Shown: positions 1 to 6,679 of the stretch, piece after piece
Layout: each line of letters starts with the position of its first letter
Position numbering within the stretch: position 1 is the first letter of the stretch
Assembly (NCBI GenBank): GCA_027623615.1
Contig: JAQBVH010000013.1
Location: 1 to 14,813 of the forward strand
Source of the DNA: Planctomycetota bacterium
GTDB lineage: Bacteria > Planctomycetota > UBA1135 > GCA-002686595
Length of the DNA stretch: 14,813 bases
Direction: 5' to 3'
The notes under the pieces: model-generated
What the model saw: the letters and a program-made list of their open reading frames with translations, nothing else
Database searches by the model: none
Told to the model about the DNA's origin: nothing
Translations under genes and position numbers: made by a program

Positions 1-94
1 GGAAGAGCAGAGTCGCGAAGGCGAAGTACCCCACGAACAGGACGAGGCTGGTGACGATCGTCAGGATCTTGAACCAGCGGCGCTTGAAGATCAT
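1..94 (-). CDS. N-terminus of a membrane-anchored protein, cut by window edge
   Basis: Reading the minus strand from the ATG at 94-92 gives 31 codons that run off the left edge. The peptide starts MIFKRRWFK, a basic stretch, followed by about 20 hydrophobic residues (ILTIVTSLVLFVGYFAFATL). That is a typical uncleaved signal anchor with a cytoplasmic N-terminus. No Shine-Dalgarno-like sequence precedes the ATG. The gene is divergent from the aminotransferase. Nothing of the functional part is visible, so the family cannot be named. The start is inferred from the good anchor pattern and the absence of another reading of this end. Confidence 0.6.
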   Translation of the reverse strand, partial: MIFKRRWFKILTIVTSLVLFVGYFAFATLLF

Positions 95-255
95 GGTCGG
101 AAGGCTTGGGCCGAGCGGGGGCAGATGAGAACCGATCCGCCGGGGGAGGGTGACCGAAAAATGGCCCCCTCCGCGTTCCGACGCCGTCGCGTCCGGGATC
201 TTCCCCGCGACTGGCCCTTACACGCTCCGAGCCCGATCCCCACAATGGGCGCCGA
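95..255. promoter_or_regulatory. Divergent intergenic region
   Basis: These 161 bases separate two divergent genes and must hold both promoters. I see no convincing -35/-10 pair, operator or riboswitch. A weak inverted repeat GGAGGG (145-150) / CCCTCC (167-172) encloses an A-rich loop, but it is too short to call. Neither neighbouring start codon has a clear Shine-Dalgarno sequence. Confidence 0.35.
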
Positions 256-1413
256 ATGAAGCCCAACGCACGCGCCACCGCCCTCGAAGCCTCCGCCACC
301 CTCGCCCTCGACGCCCGCGCCAAGGAGCTGCGGGCAGCGGGGGTCGACGTGGTCAACATGGCAGTCGGAGAGCCCGACTTCGAGGCCCCCGCCATCGTGC
401 GCGCCACCGCGGCACGCAAGGCCGAGAGGGGCCCGGTCAAGTACACCCAGGCGAGCGGCACGCCCGAGCTGCGCACGACCCTGGCAATGCACATGACGAC
501 CACCCGCGGGGTCGCGGTGAGCGCCGCCGAGGTGATCGTCAACCACTCCTGCAAGCACTCGCTGGCGACCGCGCTCCAGATCCTGGTCGAGCCGGGGGAC
601 GAGATCCTCCTACCCGCGCCCATCTGGAACAGCTACTTCGAGCAGGTGCGCTTCGTCGGCGGCACGCCCATCCTCGTCCAGCCCCGCCCCGACCTGGGCC
701 CGGACTTCGCGGGCCTCGCCGCCGCGATCACCCCGCGCACGCGCGGGATCATGATCAACACGCCTTGCAACCCCTCGGGCTACGTCTGGACCGCCGCCGA
801 GCTGGCCCAGCTCGGAGCGCTGATGGTCGAGCGGGACCTGTGGGGCATCTGCGACGAGATCTACCAGCGCCTGGTCTACGAGGGCGAGCCCTTCGCAAGC
901 CTGCTCGCGGTCGATGACGAGGTCCGCGCCCGCACCGTCGTCGTCGACGGCGCCAGCAAGGCCTTCGCGATGACCGGCTATCGCATGGGCGCGCTGATCG
1001 CGCCGGTCGAGATCGTGGAGGCCGCAGATCGACTGCAGTCCCAGCTCACCGGCTGCCCGAACGCGATCTCGATGAGCGCCTGGCGGGTGGCCCTGGCCGA
1101 CGAGCCGCCCGAGGTCGCCGTCATGGCGGCCGCCTTCGACGAACGACGCAAGGTGCTGATGGAAGGCCTGCGCGGGATGGGCCTCGAGACCCCCTGGCCC
1201 CGCGGCGCCTTCTACGCCTTCCCGAGCGTCGCCCCCTACCTGGACGAGCGCGGCTCGGCCGGCTTCTGCGCCGACCTGCTCGAGTCAGAGGCCCTGGCGA
1301 TCGTGCCCGGCGCCGTGTTCGGAATGGACGAGCACGTGCGCTTCTCGTACGCCACCAGCCTCGACAACGTGCGCGAAGCGCTGGCGCGCATGGAGCGCTT
1401 CCTGGAGCGGTAG
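256..1413 (+). CDS. PLP-dependent class I/II aminotransferase (aspartate aminotransferase-like)
   Basis: A 385-residue cytosolic enzyme of fold type I, the normal length for the AspAT family, predicted to move an amino group between an amino acid and a 2-oxo acid. Visible landmarks in order are VGEPDF (37-42), YTQASGTPELR (63-73), the ring-stacking aromatic W124 in PIWNSY, NTPCNPSG with N172, D200 and Y203 in CDEIY (cofactor N1 and O3' contacts), the Schiff-base lysine K235 in GASKAFAMTGYRMG with R243 (phosphate contact), and R362 in VRFSYA (substrate carboxylate). All catalytic positions are intact. The ATG at 256 starts just before the usual N-terminal substrate-binding helix; no Shine-Dalgarno precedes it. 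Neighbours give no pathway clue. The closest pattern is the AspAT gamma/1b group (aspartate, aromatic or similar amino donors); exact substrate is not readable from the sequence. Confidence 0.95.
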   Translation: MKPNARATALEASATLALDARAKELRAAGVDVVNMAVGEPDFEAPAIVRATAARKAERGPVKYTQASGTPELRTTLAMHMTTTRGVAVSAAEVIVNHSCKHSLATALQILVEPGDEILLPAPIWNSYFEQVRFVGGTPILVQPRPDLGPDFAGLAAAITPRTRGIMINTPCNPSGYVWTAAELAQLGALMVERDLWGICDEIYQRLVYEGEPFASLLAVDDEVRARTVVVDGASKAFAMTGYRMGALIAPVEIVEAADRLQSQLTGCPNAISMSAWRVALADEPPEVAVMAAAFDERRKVLMEGLRGMGLETPWPRGAFYAFPSVAPYLDERGSAGFCADLLESEALAIVPGAVFGMDEHVRFSYATSLDNVREALARMERFLER

Positions 1414-1533
1414 GAGCTCCTCCCTCGGCCTTGCGCCACGTCGAGACCTTGTAGGAGGCTTACCTTCGGGAGTGCGCGGGATGATCTCCGAGCCGTAGCG
1501 GCAACTCGCGGGGCCGGGCAACCTAGTGGCTGC

Positions 1534-3423
1534 ATGCTTCTTCCCCTCGCGCTCTTCCTGTTCGCTCCCGACGTCGATGGCCTGCGTGACGGAGAGTCCG
1601 CGCGCTGGCTGCCGGCCGCCCCAGAGGTCCTGACCAACGACGACGTCCCCCTGCGGCGCTACGAGGTCGGCCGGGTGATCGACGCCTTCACCGGATATCC
1701 GATCGAGGGCGCGCAGGTCGAGGCCTGGACCGAGGAGATCACCGCGCAGTCGGGAGGCTTGCGCCGGGTCGGCGAGGCGCTCACGGACGCGACCGGTCAG
1801 GTGCGCGTGCGCGTGCGCGACGGCGGGCTGTCGGCCGAGAAGGTCCGCGTCCGCGCGGGGGGGTACCTCACCTTCTCGGGAACGCCAGGTGACCTCGAGC
1901 GCGCGCGGCTCGTACCCCAGAGCGAAGAGCCCCCGCGGCTCGAGGTGCTCGACGTCCTGGGCCGTCCGATCGAGGGCGCGCGCGTCACGACCACCTACTC
2001 CTGCGCCCACGACCTCCCGGCCTTCGAGGCCGAGACCGACGCCTTCGGGCGCGTGACGCTCCACGAGTACGGCTACCAGGATCACGAGAGCGAGCTGCGC
2101 ATCCGCGCCCCGGGTTACGCCGGGCACAAGTACTACAGCGAGGTCCTGGTCCCCGCCGACGGAGGCACCGATCGCGTGATGCTCCTGCGCGCGCCGCGGC
2201 AACGGGGCGTCTTCCTCGACGCGGCGGGCCTTCCGCTCGCGTTCACCACGCTCTGGGCCCAGGACGGGGACGGCTACCACATCGGCGTCACCAAGGAGGA
2301 TGGTCGCGTCGAGTTCGAGGAGCGCTACGACGGCGAGGAGTTCTACGTCCGCTCCTTGCAGAACGGAGAGGATCGCCACCTGTACTCGGGCCCGCTCCCC
2401 TGGGACCTCGAACCGGTCATCGCGCCGCGCCTCGACGCGGACCGCATCGACGCGCTGCCCAGGGGCACCCTGCGCATCGTCTCCCCGGAAGAGGGCTACG
2501 TCCCCTACTACCTGTTCCACGAGAGCGGGTTCACCGAGGACGGGCCCGGCCAGAACGCCGAGCCGATCGAGTGTCCGGAAGGCTGGGTCACGGTCGAGTA
2601 CGGCACGCCGTTTCGTGAGTGGCTCCCCGGACGCCATCGGGTGCAGGTCGTCGCTGGGCAGGAGACGGTGCTCGAGCTCGACCCGCGGCCGGCGCTCTGG
2701 GTCGCGGTCAAGCTCCCGACGGACGAGAGGACGACCCTGACCTTCCAGTCAGGCGAGAACGCAATCCAGCACCTCGTCGGCACGACCGAGGACGCCGACC
2801 TCGTCTCCCTCACGTCGTTCGCCGTGCCCCATGACCAGGACCTGGTCGTCGTCGCGGTCGGACCGGACACGCGGCGCACGGTCGTCCCTGCCAGCTCGAA
2901 CCGGACCGCGCTCGGGAGTGAAGATGCTCCCGCTCTGGTCATCGACCTCACCGGCGACGACAAGCTCGTCGAGAGCCTGCTCCCCGACCCCGCGCCGGAC
3001 CGCAGCGAGGAGATCGACTTCCTCGTCTCGACCTACGACGAGGAGGGCAACCCGATGGTCGGCAAGCTCCACGCGACCGGGCACACCGGACCCGCGGTGC
3101 TGCCCATGTCGCGCGGTCAGTTCCGTGTGACCTGCGGCAAGGGCGAGCGCCTACTCCTGCGCTTCACCGCGCCCGGCTACGCCGAGACCGGCGCCCACTG
3201 GATCGCGCGCAACAACAAGAACGTCGTGCTCGAGACGACCTCCCTCAGCACGATCGTGATCGAGAGCGACACGCCCTACGTGGTCGAAGAGCCGTACCAC
3301 GAGACGCTCGAGAACCTGCACCCCGGCCCGATCCGGCCGGTGATCCAGTTCACGGACGGCCGCCGCCTGGCCCTGGACCTCTACCTGGAGCCAGGCGAGA
3401 TCCGCACGCTCCGCGTGGACTGA
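1534..3423 (+). CDS. Exported protein with repeated carboxypeptidase-regulatory-like domains
   Basis: A 629-residue protein of unknown function. It begins with a short hydrophobic stretch (MLLPLALFLFAPDVDG) that looks like a weak signal peptide lacking a basic n-region, so the exact start is uncertain; no Shine-Dalgarno is seen. Four beta-sandwich units follow the carboxypeptidase-regulatory-like pattern of strand, turn with D-G/x-P-I-x-G-A-x-V, then D-x-x-G-x-V: about residues 43-127 (GRVIDAFTGYPIEGAQVEAW), 134-205 (LEVLDVLGRPIEGARV, IRAPGYAGHKY), 222-285 (VFLDAAGLPLAF, EDGRVEF) and 494-570 (STYDEEGNPMVGKL, FTAPGYAETG). The stretch between 300 and 490 is beta-rich but does not clearly repeat. 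Such domains are usually structural or ligand-binding modules in the periplasm or at the surface; I see no catalytic motif. The lipoprotein at 11704-13245 has the same domain type but no obvious close sequence kinship. Confidence 0.8.
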   Translation: MLLPLALFLFAPDVDGLRDGESARWLPAAPEVLTNDDVPLRRYEVGRVIDAFTGYPIEGAQVEAWTEEITAQSGGLRRVGEALTDATGQVRVRVRDGGLSAEKVRVRAGGYLTFSGTPGDLERARLVPQSEEPPRLEVLDVLGRPIEGARVTTTYSCAHDLPAFEAETDAFGRVTLHEYGYQDHESELRIRAPGYAGHKYYSEVLVPADGGTDRVMLLRAPRQRGVFLDAAGLPLAFTTLWAQDGDGYHIGVTKEDGRVEFEERYDGEEFYVRSLQNGEDRHLYSGPLPWDLEPVIAPRLDADRIDALPRGTLRIVSPEEGYVPYYLFHESGFTEDGPGQNAEPIECPEGWVTVEYGTPFREWLPGRHRVQVVAGQETVLELDPRPALWVAVKLPTDERTTLTFQSGENAIQHLVGTTEDADLVSLTSFAVPHDQDLVVVAVGPDTRRTVVPASSNRTALGSEDAPALVIDLTGDDKLVESLLPDPAPDRSEEIDFLVSTYDEEGNPMVGKLHATGHTGPAVLPMSRGQFRVTCGKGERLLLRFTAPGYAETGAHWIARNNKNVVLETTSLSTIVIESDTPYVVEEPYHETLENLHPGPIRPVIQFTDGRRLALDLYLEPGEIRTLRVD

Positions 3424-3437
3424 AGGCCTGACCGACG

Positions 3438-3591
3438 TACGGTGTCAGCCGCCCGGTGGCGGTCTCCCCACCACGAAGTACCGCACCGGACAAGGTCCCG
3501 CGACTTGCGACCCCGAGCCAGGTAGTGGCGTGGTTTGCTGCGGCACAAACTGGCGGCGAGACAGCCGACGGGCGTCCCAGATGACACCGTA
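3438..3591. repeat. Intergenic stretch bounded by a 10-nt inverted repeat, with internal hairpins
   Basis: TACGGTGTCA (3438-3447) and TGACACCGTA (3582-3591) are perfect inverted copies 134 nt apart, nearly filling the gap between two convergent genes. Inside is a small hairpin CCGCC-cggt-GGCGG (3449-3462) and a GTTTG/CAAAC pair (3533-3550). There is no T-run after the hairpin, so terminator function is only a guess. No target-site duplication flanks the inverted repeat. Confidence 0.35.
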
Positions 3592-3594
3592 TTG

Positions 3595-4974
3595 CTACGC
3601 AGACGGGTCGTACACGTTCGTCGCGGCGCCGAACTCGGCCTTGGCGATCTCCTGCACCTTGGCCAGCACCGCAGGGTCGGTGGCGTCGGCGAAGACGTAG
3701 AACTTCCAGAGGTTGCGGTAGCTGGCCTCCAGGTCGCCCAGGCGCGGCACGCGGTCGGCGTAGGTCGAGAGCGGCTGGATGCCGTCCTCGCCAGGCCAGC
3801 GCACGTGGATGCGCGCCTCCTTGAGCTGCATTCTCTGGGCCGGACAGTAGACGATCACGCGCACGTCTCGCCCGGTGGCGAAGCGCACCAGGTCCGCGAT
3901 CCTCTCCTCGACGTCCAGGCGCGCCGCGCGGCCGCCGGCGGAGAAGTAGCGCTGGACGAGCTCTTCCTGCACCGACTCGTTCTCGTAGCGCGGGAAGACG
4001 CAGGCGCGCTTGTAGAGGCGCCGCTCGCGCAGGCGCCCGGTCAGGTCGTCGACCTCGCTCTCGAGGGCATGCCCGCCCTTCTTCGCGGCTCGGTCCAGCG
4101 TGTCGAGGATCGAGTGGTCGGTCTGGTCGTAGAGGTCCTCCTCGGTCAGCACGCCCGCCGCCACGCAGCGGTCGAGGGCCCGCGCGATGAGCGCACCCGC
4201 CGCGACCTTGGCGTGGTGGTAATACACCCGCTCCGAGAAGTAGTAGCGCGCCTCGAGCATGCGCACGATCTCGCTGAGGATGTCCTCGCGCAACAGCGTT
4301 CGCTTGGCCAGGTCGATGTAGAGATTTCCGCTGCCCCGGTCGATGCGGAAGTAGCTCGTGACGCGCGCGTCAACCTCGAGCCGCAGCCCGCTGAAGTAAG
4401 CGTCGCGGGCCAGGTAGTCGAGGATGTCGGCCGCGATCGTGCCGCCGACCAGCTGACCCCAGTAGGCAGGCACGTCGCGCCGACCCTCGGTGCCCGGCTT
4501 GGTCAGGACGCTGAACACGTCCTCGCGCACACCCAAGTCGTCGAGCACGCGCCCGAGCTTGCGCTTGCGGTCGAACAGGCGCACGTAGCGATACGCGGAG
4601 TCGTGGCGCTCGAAGAGGCCGTCCTGGTCCTCGACGCTGTGGCCGAAGGGCAGGTGGGTGATGTCGTGCAGGAGCGCCGCGAGGCGGATGACGCGCGCCT
4701 CCTCCTCGCTGATCGCCAGGCTGGCTGCCGGGTCGAGCTCGAAGGAGAGGTTGATCGCGTCGATCATCTTCTGGGCGACGTGCACCGTGCCGATCGAGTG
4801 ATCGAAGCGCGTGTGCAGGGCGCCCGGGTAGACCAGGTAGGCGTGCCCGAGCTGCTTGACCCCGCGCAAGCGCTGGAACTCCGGCGTGTCGACGACGCGT
4901 AGCTCGTCGTGGGTCAGGTAGATGTCCTGGTGGACGGGGTCGCGCAGGACGCTGAATCGCTTTCGGCCAGCCAT
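3595..4974 (-). CDS. HD-superfamily phosphohydrolase, SAMHD1/dNTPase-like (COG1078 type)
   Basis: A 459-residue cytosolic HD-domain protein, predicted metal-dependent dNTP triphosphohydrolase or related nucleotide phosphatase. Active-site residues line up with human SAMHD1: R56 and H59 in HTRFDHSIG (R164, H167), H103-D104 in LLHDITHLPFGH (H206, D207), H107 and H112 (H210, H215), H124 (H233), and D173 with Y177 and D181 in DILDYLARD (D311, Y315, D319). The set is complete, so the enzyme should be active. The region from about 200 to 459 is the helical and C-terminal part usual for this family. I chose the ATG at 4974-4972 (MAGRKRFSVLRDPVHQDI) because the family begins with this R-D-P-x-H segment. 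The frame stays open upstream to 5124, but that extension lies inside a non-coding repeat. No Shine-Dalgarno is visible. Its substrate and whether it serves nucleotide balance or phage defence cannot be told; no defence genes lie beside it. Confidence 0.92.
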   Translation of the reverse strand: MAGRKRFSVLRDPVHQDIYLTHDELRVVDTPEFQRLRGVKQLGHAYLVYPGALHTRFDHSIGTVHVAQKMIDAINLSFELDPAASLAISEEEARVIRLAALLHDITHLPFGHSVEDQDGLFERHDSAYRYVRLFDRKRKLGRVLDDLGVREDVFSVLTKPGTEGRRDVPAYWGQLVGGTIAADILDYLARDAYFSGLRLEVDARVTSYFRIDRGSGNLYIDLAKRTLLREDILSEIVRMLEARYYFSERVYYHHAKVAAGALIARALDRCVAAGVLTEEDLYDQTDHSILDTLDRAAKKGGHALESEVDDLTGRLRERRLYKRACVFPRYENESVQEELVQRYFSAGGRAARLDVEERIADLVRFATGRDVRVIVYCPAQRMQLKEARIHVRWPGEDGIQPLSTYADRVPRLGDLEASYRNLWKFYVFADATDPAVLAKVQEIAKAEFGAATNVYDPSA

Positions 4975-5033
4975 GGAAGAGCGCCGCAGTGTAGCGTCGT
5001 GGCGCCGGGGCCTCCTCGTGAAACCACACCCCA

Positions 5034-5133
5034 GGCGCCCCCGTTGGGGCCGCCTACGCCTCCGCAGGAGGCGTGATTGTCTTTGCGCGCCACACCTGAC
5101 GGTGTGACAGCCCGGAGCTCGCACCCGTGGCGC
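5034..5133 (+). repeat. Structured 100-nt intergenic element, copy A
   Basis: This stretch matches 13352-13451 at 82 of 100 positions without gaps and in the same orientation. It can fold into successive stems: GGCG-c-CCCC-gtt-GGGG-c-CGCC (5034-5054), ACGCCTCC-gca-GGAGGCGT (5056-5074) and CACACC-tgac-GGTGTG (5091-5106), with a long-range GCGCC (5087-5091) / GGCGC (5129-5133) pairing that competes with the third stem at one base. Mismatches between the copies fall mostly in loops and linkers. It lies between the divergent HD gene and the exported protein at 5159 and ends 25 nt before that start codon. It may be a dispersed REP/MITE-like repeat or a structured leader; both remain open. Confidence 0.8.
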
Positions 5134-5147
5134 AATCCATTCTGTCT

Positions 5148-5151
5148 AGGA
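5148..5151 (+). promoter_or_regulatory. Ribosome binding site deciding the start at 5159
   Basis: AGGA lies 7 nt before the ATG at 5159. Another ATG at 5151 is in a different frame. This supports 5159 as the start and leaves 14 nt between the end of the structured element and this site. Confidence 0.55.
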
Positions 5152-5158
5152 TGGAGCC

Positions 5159-6595
5159 ATGCGCGCCGTCTGGATCAGCCTCGTTCTCGCCTGTCCCTGC
5201 CTTTCTCAGGAAGAGGGAATCCCCCACCCGCCGCGCGAGTTCACGCGCATCGCGGACAAGGGCACGATCGAGGAGCGCCTGCACCTGGCGGTGTGGTTGA
5301 TGCGCGAGAACGGGCGCCGCGTGCTTGCCCCCACTCAGGAGCAGCGCGAATCGGTCAAGGATCTGCTACGGCAACCGGATTCGGGGATCACCTGCATCGC
5401 CCCCGAGGGGTTGCACAATCACGGGGTGCTTCTCCCCGAGGGTGGGTCACAATTCTCGTTCGAGCACGAGAGCCACGGTCAGTGCTACGACGAGTGCGAC
5501 TTCCGTCTGAACTGGGGATTCGATCCCAACCTCCGCGGCAATCGCATCGGCCTGATCGCGCCGGTTGGAGACGTGCCTCTACTCGAGCTCCCCCTGCAAC
5601 GGGAGCCGGCACCAGAATGGACCAAGAGTCGCGTGGATGCCTGGTTCGCCTGCTGGGAGAACCTGACCGAGGACGATGTCGCTAGCGGTTCGACGTTCCG
5701 CGATCACTGGAAAGACCTGTTCCGCCCGCAAACACCCCTGGTAGGGATGACCTACCTCCAGCGCATCTGCACGCCGGGGTCCTCCAACCGCCTGGTCGCC
5801 TTTCGAGCGCTCGGCATGAACGAGCACGGCGCCTACACGATCGCCTGGCGCGTCCTGAACCGCTGGCCGCGCAGCACATTGATCGAGCCTGTCCAACCCG
5901 GAGCCCACGCGGAGGTCCCGGACGCGCCCGACTGGCTCTGGGAGGCCTACGACGAGATCGACCAACCAACCCTCGTCGCGTGGCTCGAAGAACTCCGGGT
6001 CCGCACACGCCCCGAGCTGCTCGAGGTCGACGAGGACGACCGCCAGCGCTACGAGAAGGTGACCACGGGCGCCGGTGACTCCCTCGGCGCTCGCGGCGGT
6101 TTCGCGCGGATCGTCGAGCGTGGCCAGTACCTGCCCCTGGTCGGCGAGGAGGGCGGCGGGACCTACTACTCCTTCCGCGAGGGCAAGCACACGTGGGGCG
6201 GCGGCCAGATCGGCGTCGAACGGCGCAGCTGGTGGGGCCCCTTCGCGGGAAACCTGATGGTCGACCTGGGTGACCTGAAGTTCACGGACCTACGCAAGGC
6301 CATCGCTGGTGAAGTCCCGGAAGCAGTCGCTGCCGTCCCACAACTCGCCGCATCCTGGGAGCTGTTCCACACCTTCCATCGCACCGGCCCGCGCACGATC
6401 AGCGAGGCCACGCAGCAGCGACTCGACGAACTACAGATCCGGGGGGGCGCTCCAGCAAACCTCGGTCACAGCTACCTCTTCCGCAACACCCACCTGCCGG
6501 ACAGCGACGAGCTGGTGCTCTTGACCATCCTCGAGGTCGATGACGTCGGCATCAGCTTCGCCTGGCGCATCCTCAAGAGTTTCCCGATGCGCTGA
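5159..6595 (+). CDS. Exported protein of unknown function with an internal duplication
   Basis: A 478-residue protein I do not recognise. The N-terminus MRAVWISLVLACPCLSQEEG is a short signal peptide. Cys12 follows VLA and might be a lipobox, but the fit is imperfect. Two halves resemble each other. Residues about 88-237 hold GVLLPEGGSQFSFEH, then RIGLIAPVGDVPLLEL, then TYLQRICTPGSSNRLVAF and AYTIAWRVLNRWP. Residues about 324-476 hold YLPLVGEEGGGTYYSFR, then NLMVDLGDLKFTDL, then SYLFRNTHLPDSDELVLL and GISFAWRILKSFP. The best matched block is 198-237 against 438-476, sharing Y-L-x-R, L-V and AWR-[VI]-L-x-x-x-P. No catalytic motif is seen. The gene stands alone between a structured intergenic element upstream and a strong hairpin downstream, so it is probably a single transcription unit. 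The start is supported by AGGA at 7 nt and the signal peptide. Confidence 0.8.
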   Translation: MRAVWISLVLACPCLSQEEGIPHPPREFTRIADKGTIEERLHLAVWLMRENGRRVLAPTQEQRESVKDLLRQPDSGITCIAPEGLHNHGVLLPEGGSQFSFEHESHGQCYDECDFRLNWGFDPNLRGNRIGLIAPVGDVPLLELPLQREPAPEWTKSRVDAWFACWENLTEDDVASGSTFRDHWKDLFRPQTPLVGMTYLQRICTPGSSNRLVAFRALGMNEHGAYTIAWRVLNRWPRSTLIEPVQPGAHAEVPDAPDWLWEAYDEIDQPTLVAWLEELRVRTRPELLEVDEDDRQRYEKVTTGAGDSLGARGGFARIVERGQYLPLVGEEGGGTYYSFREGKHTWGGGQIGVERRSWWGPFAGNLMVDLGDLKFTDLRKAIAGEVPEAVAAVPQLAASWELFHTFHRTGPRTISEATQQRLDELQIRGGAPANLGHSYLFRNTHLPDSDELVLLTILEVDDVGISFAWRILKSFPMR

Positions 6596-6628
6596 CCGAC
6601 AGAAGCGAACGCGCGGGTGGGGCTACGG

Positions 6629-6673
6629 GGGGTGGGAATACGGTGCCGGAATACGGTGCCGTATTCCCACCCC
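6629..6673. terminator. Strong bidirectional hairpin between convergent genes, with tandem 13-mer
   Basis: GGGGTGGGAATACGG (6629-6643) pairs perfectly over 15 bp with CCGTATTCCCACCCC (6659-6673), loop 15 nt. The 13-mer GGAATACGGTGCC occurs twice in tandem (6635-6647, 6648-6660), so a second, nested hairpin GGAATACG-gtgc-CGTATTCC (6648-6667) is possible. It sits between the stop codons of two convergent genes (6595 and 6680). There is no T-tract, so intrinsic termination in the textbook sense is not shown, but position and stem strength suit transcript ending for both genes. Confidence 0.65.
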
Positions 6674-6679
6674 TACTCC

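Noticed and set aside
145..172. GGAGGG/CCCTCC inverted repeat upstream of the aminotransferase
   Set aside because: Only 6 bp with a 16-nt loop in GC-rich DNA; expected by chance.
1285..2637. 450-codon open frame on the minus strand
   Set aside because: It crosses the end of the aminotransferase and the exported-protein gene in antisense; composition is of shadow type.
3535..4902. 455-codon open frame on the plus strand
   Set aside because: It is antisense to the HD phosphohydrolase, whose motifs are all intact; no independent domain or ribosome binding site.
4975..5124. N-terminal extension of the HD protein reading through copy A of the repeat
   Set aside because: The extra 50 residues are Arg-rich and come from the structured repeat; the same translation (RRRRPQRG) appears in the reverse frame of copy B. 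Family members start near the R-D-P-x-H segment.
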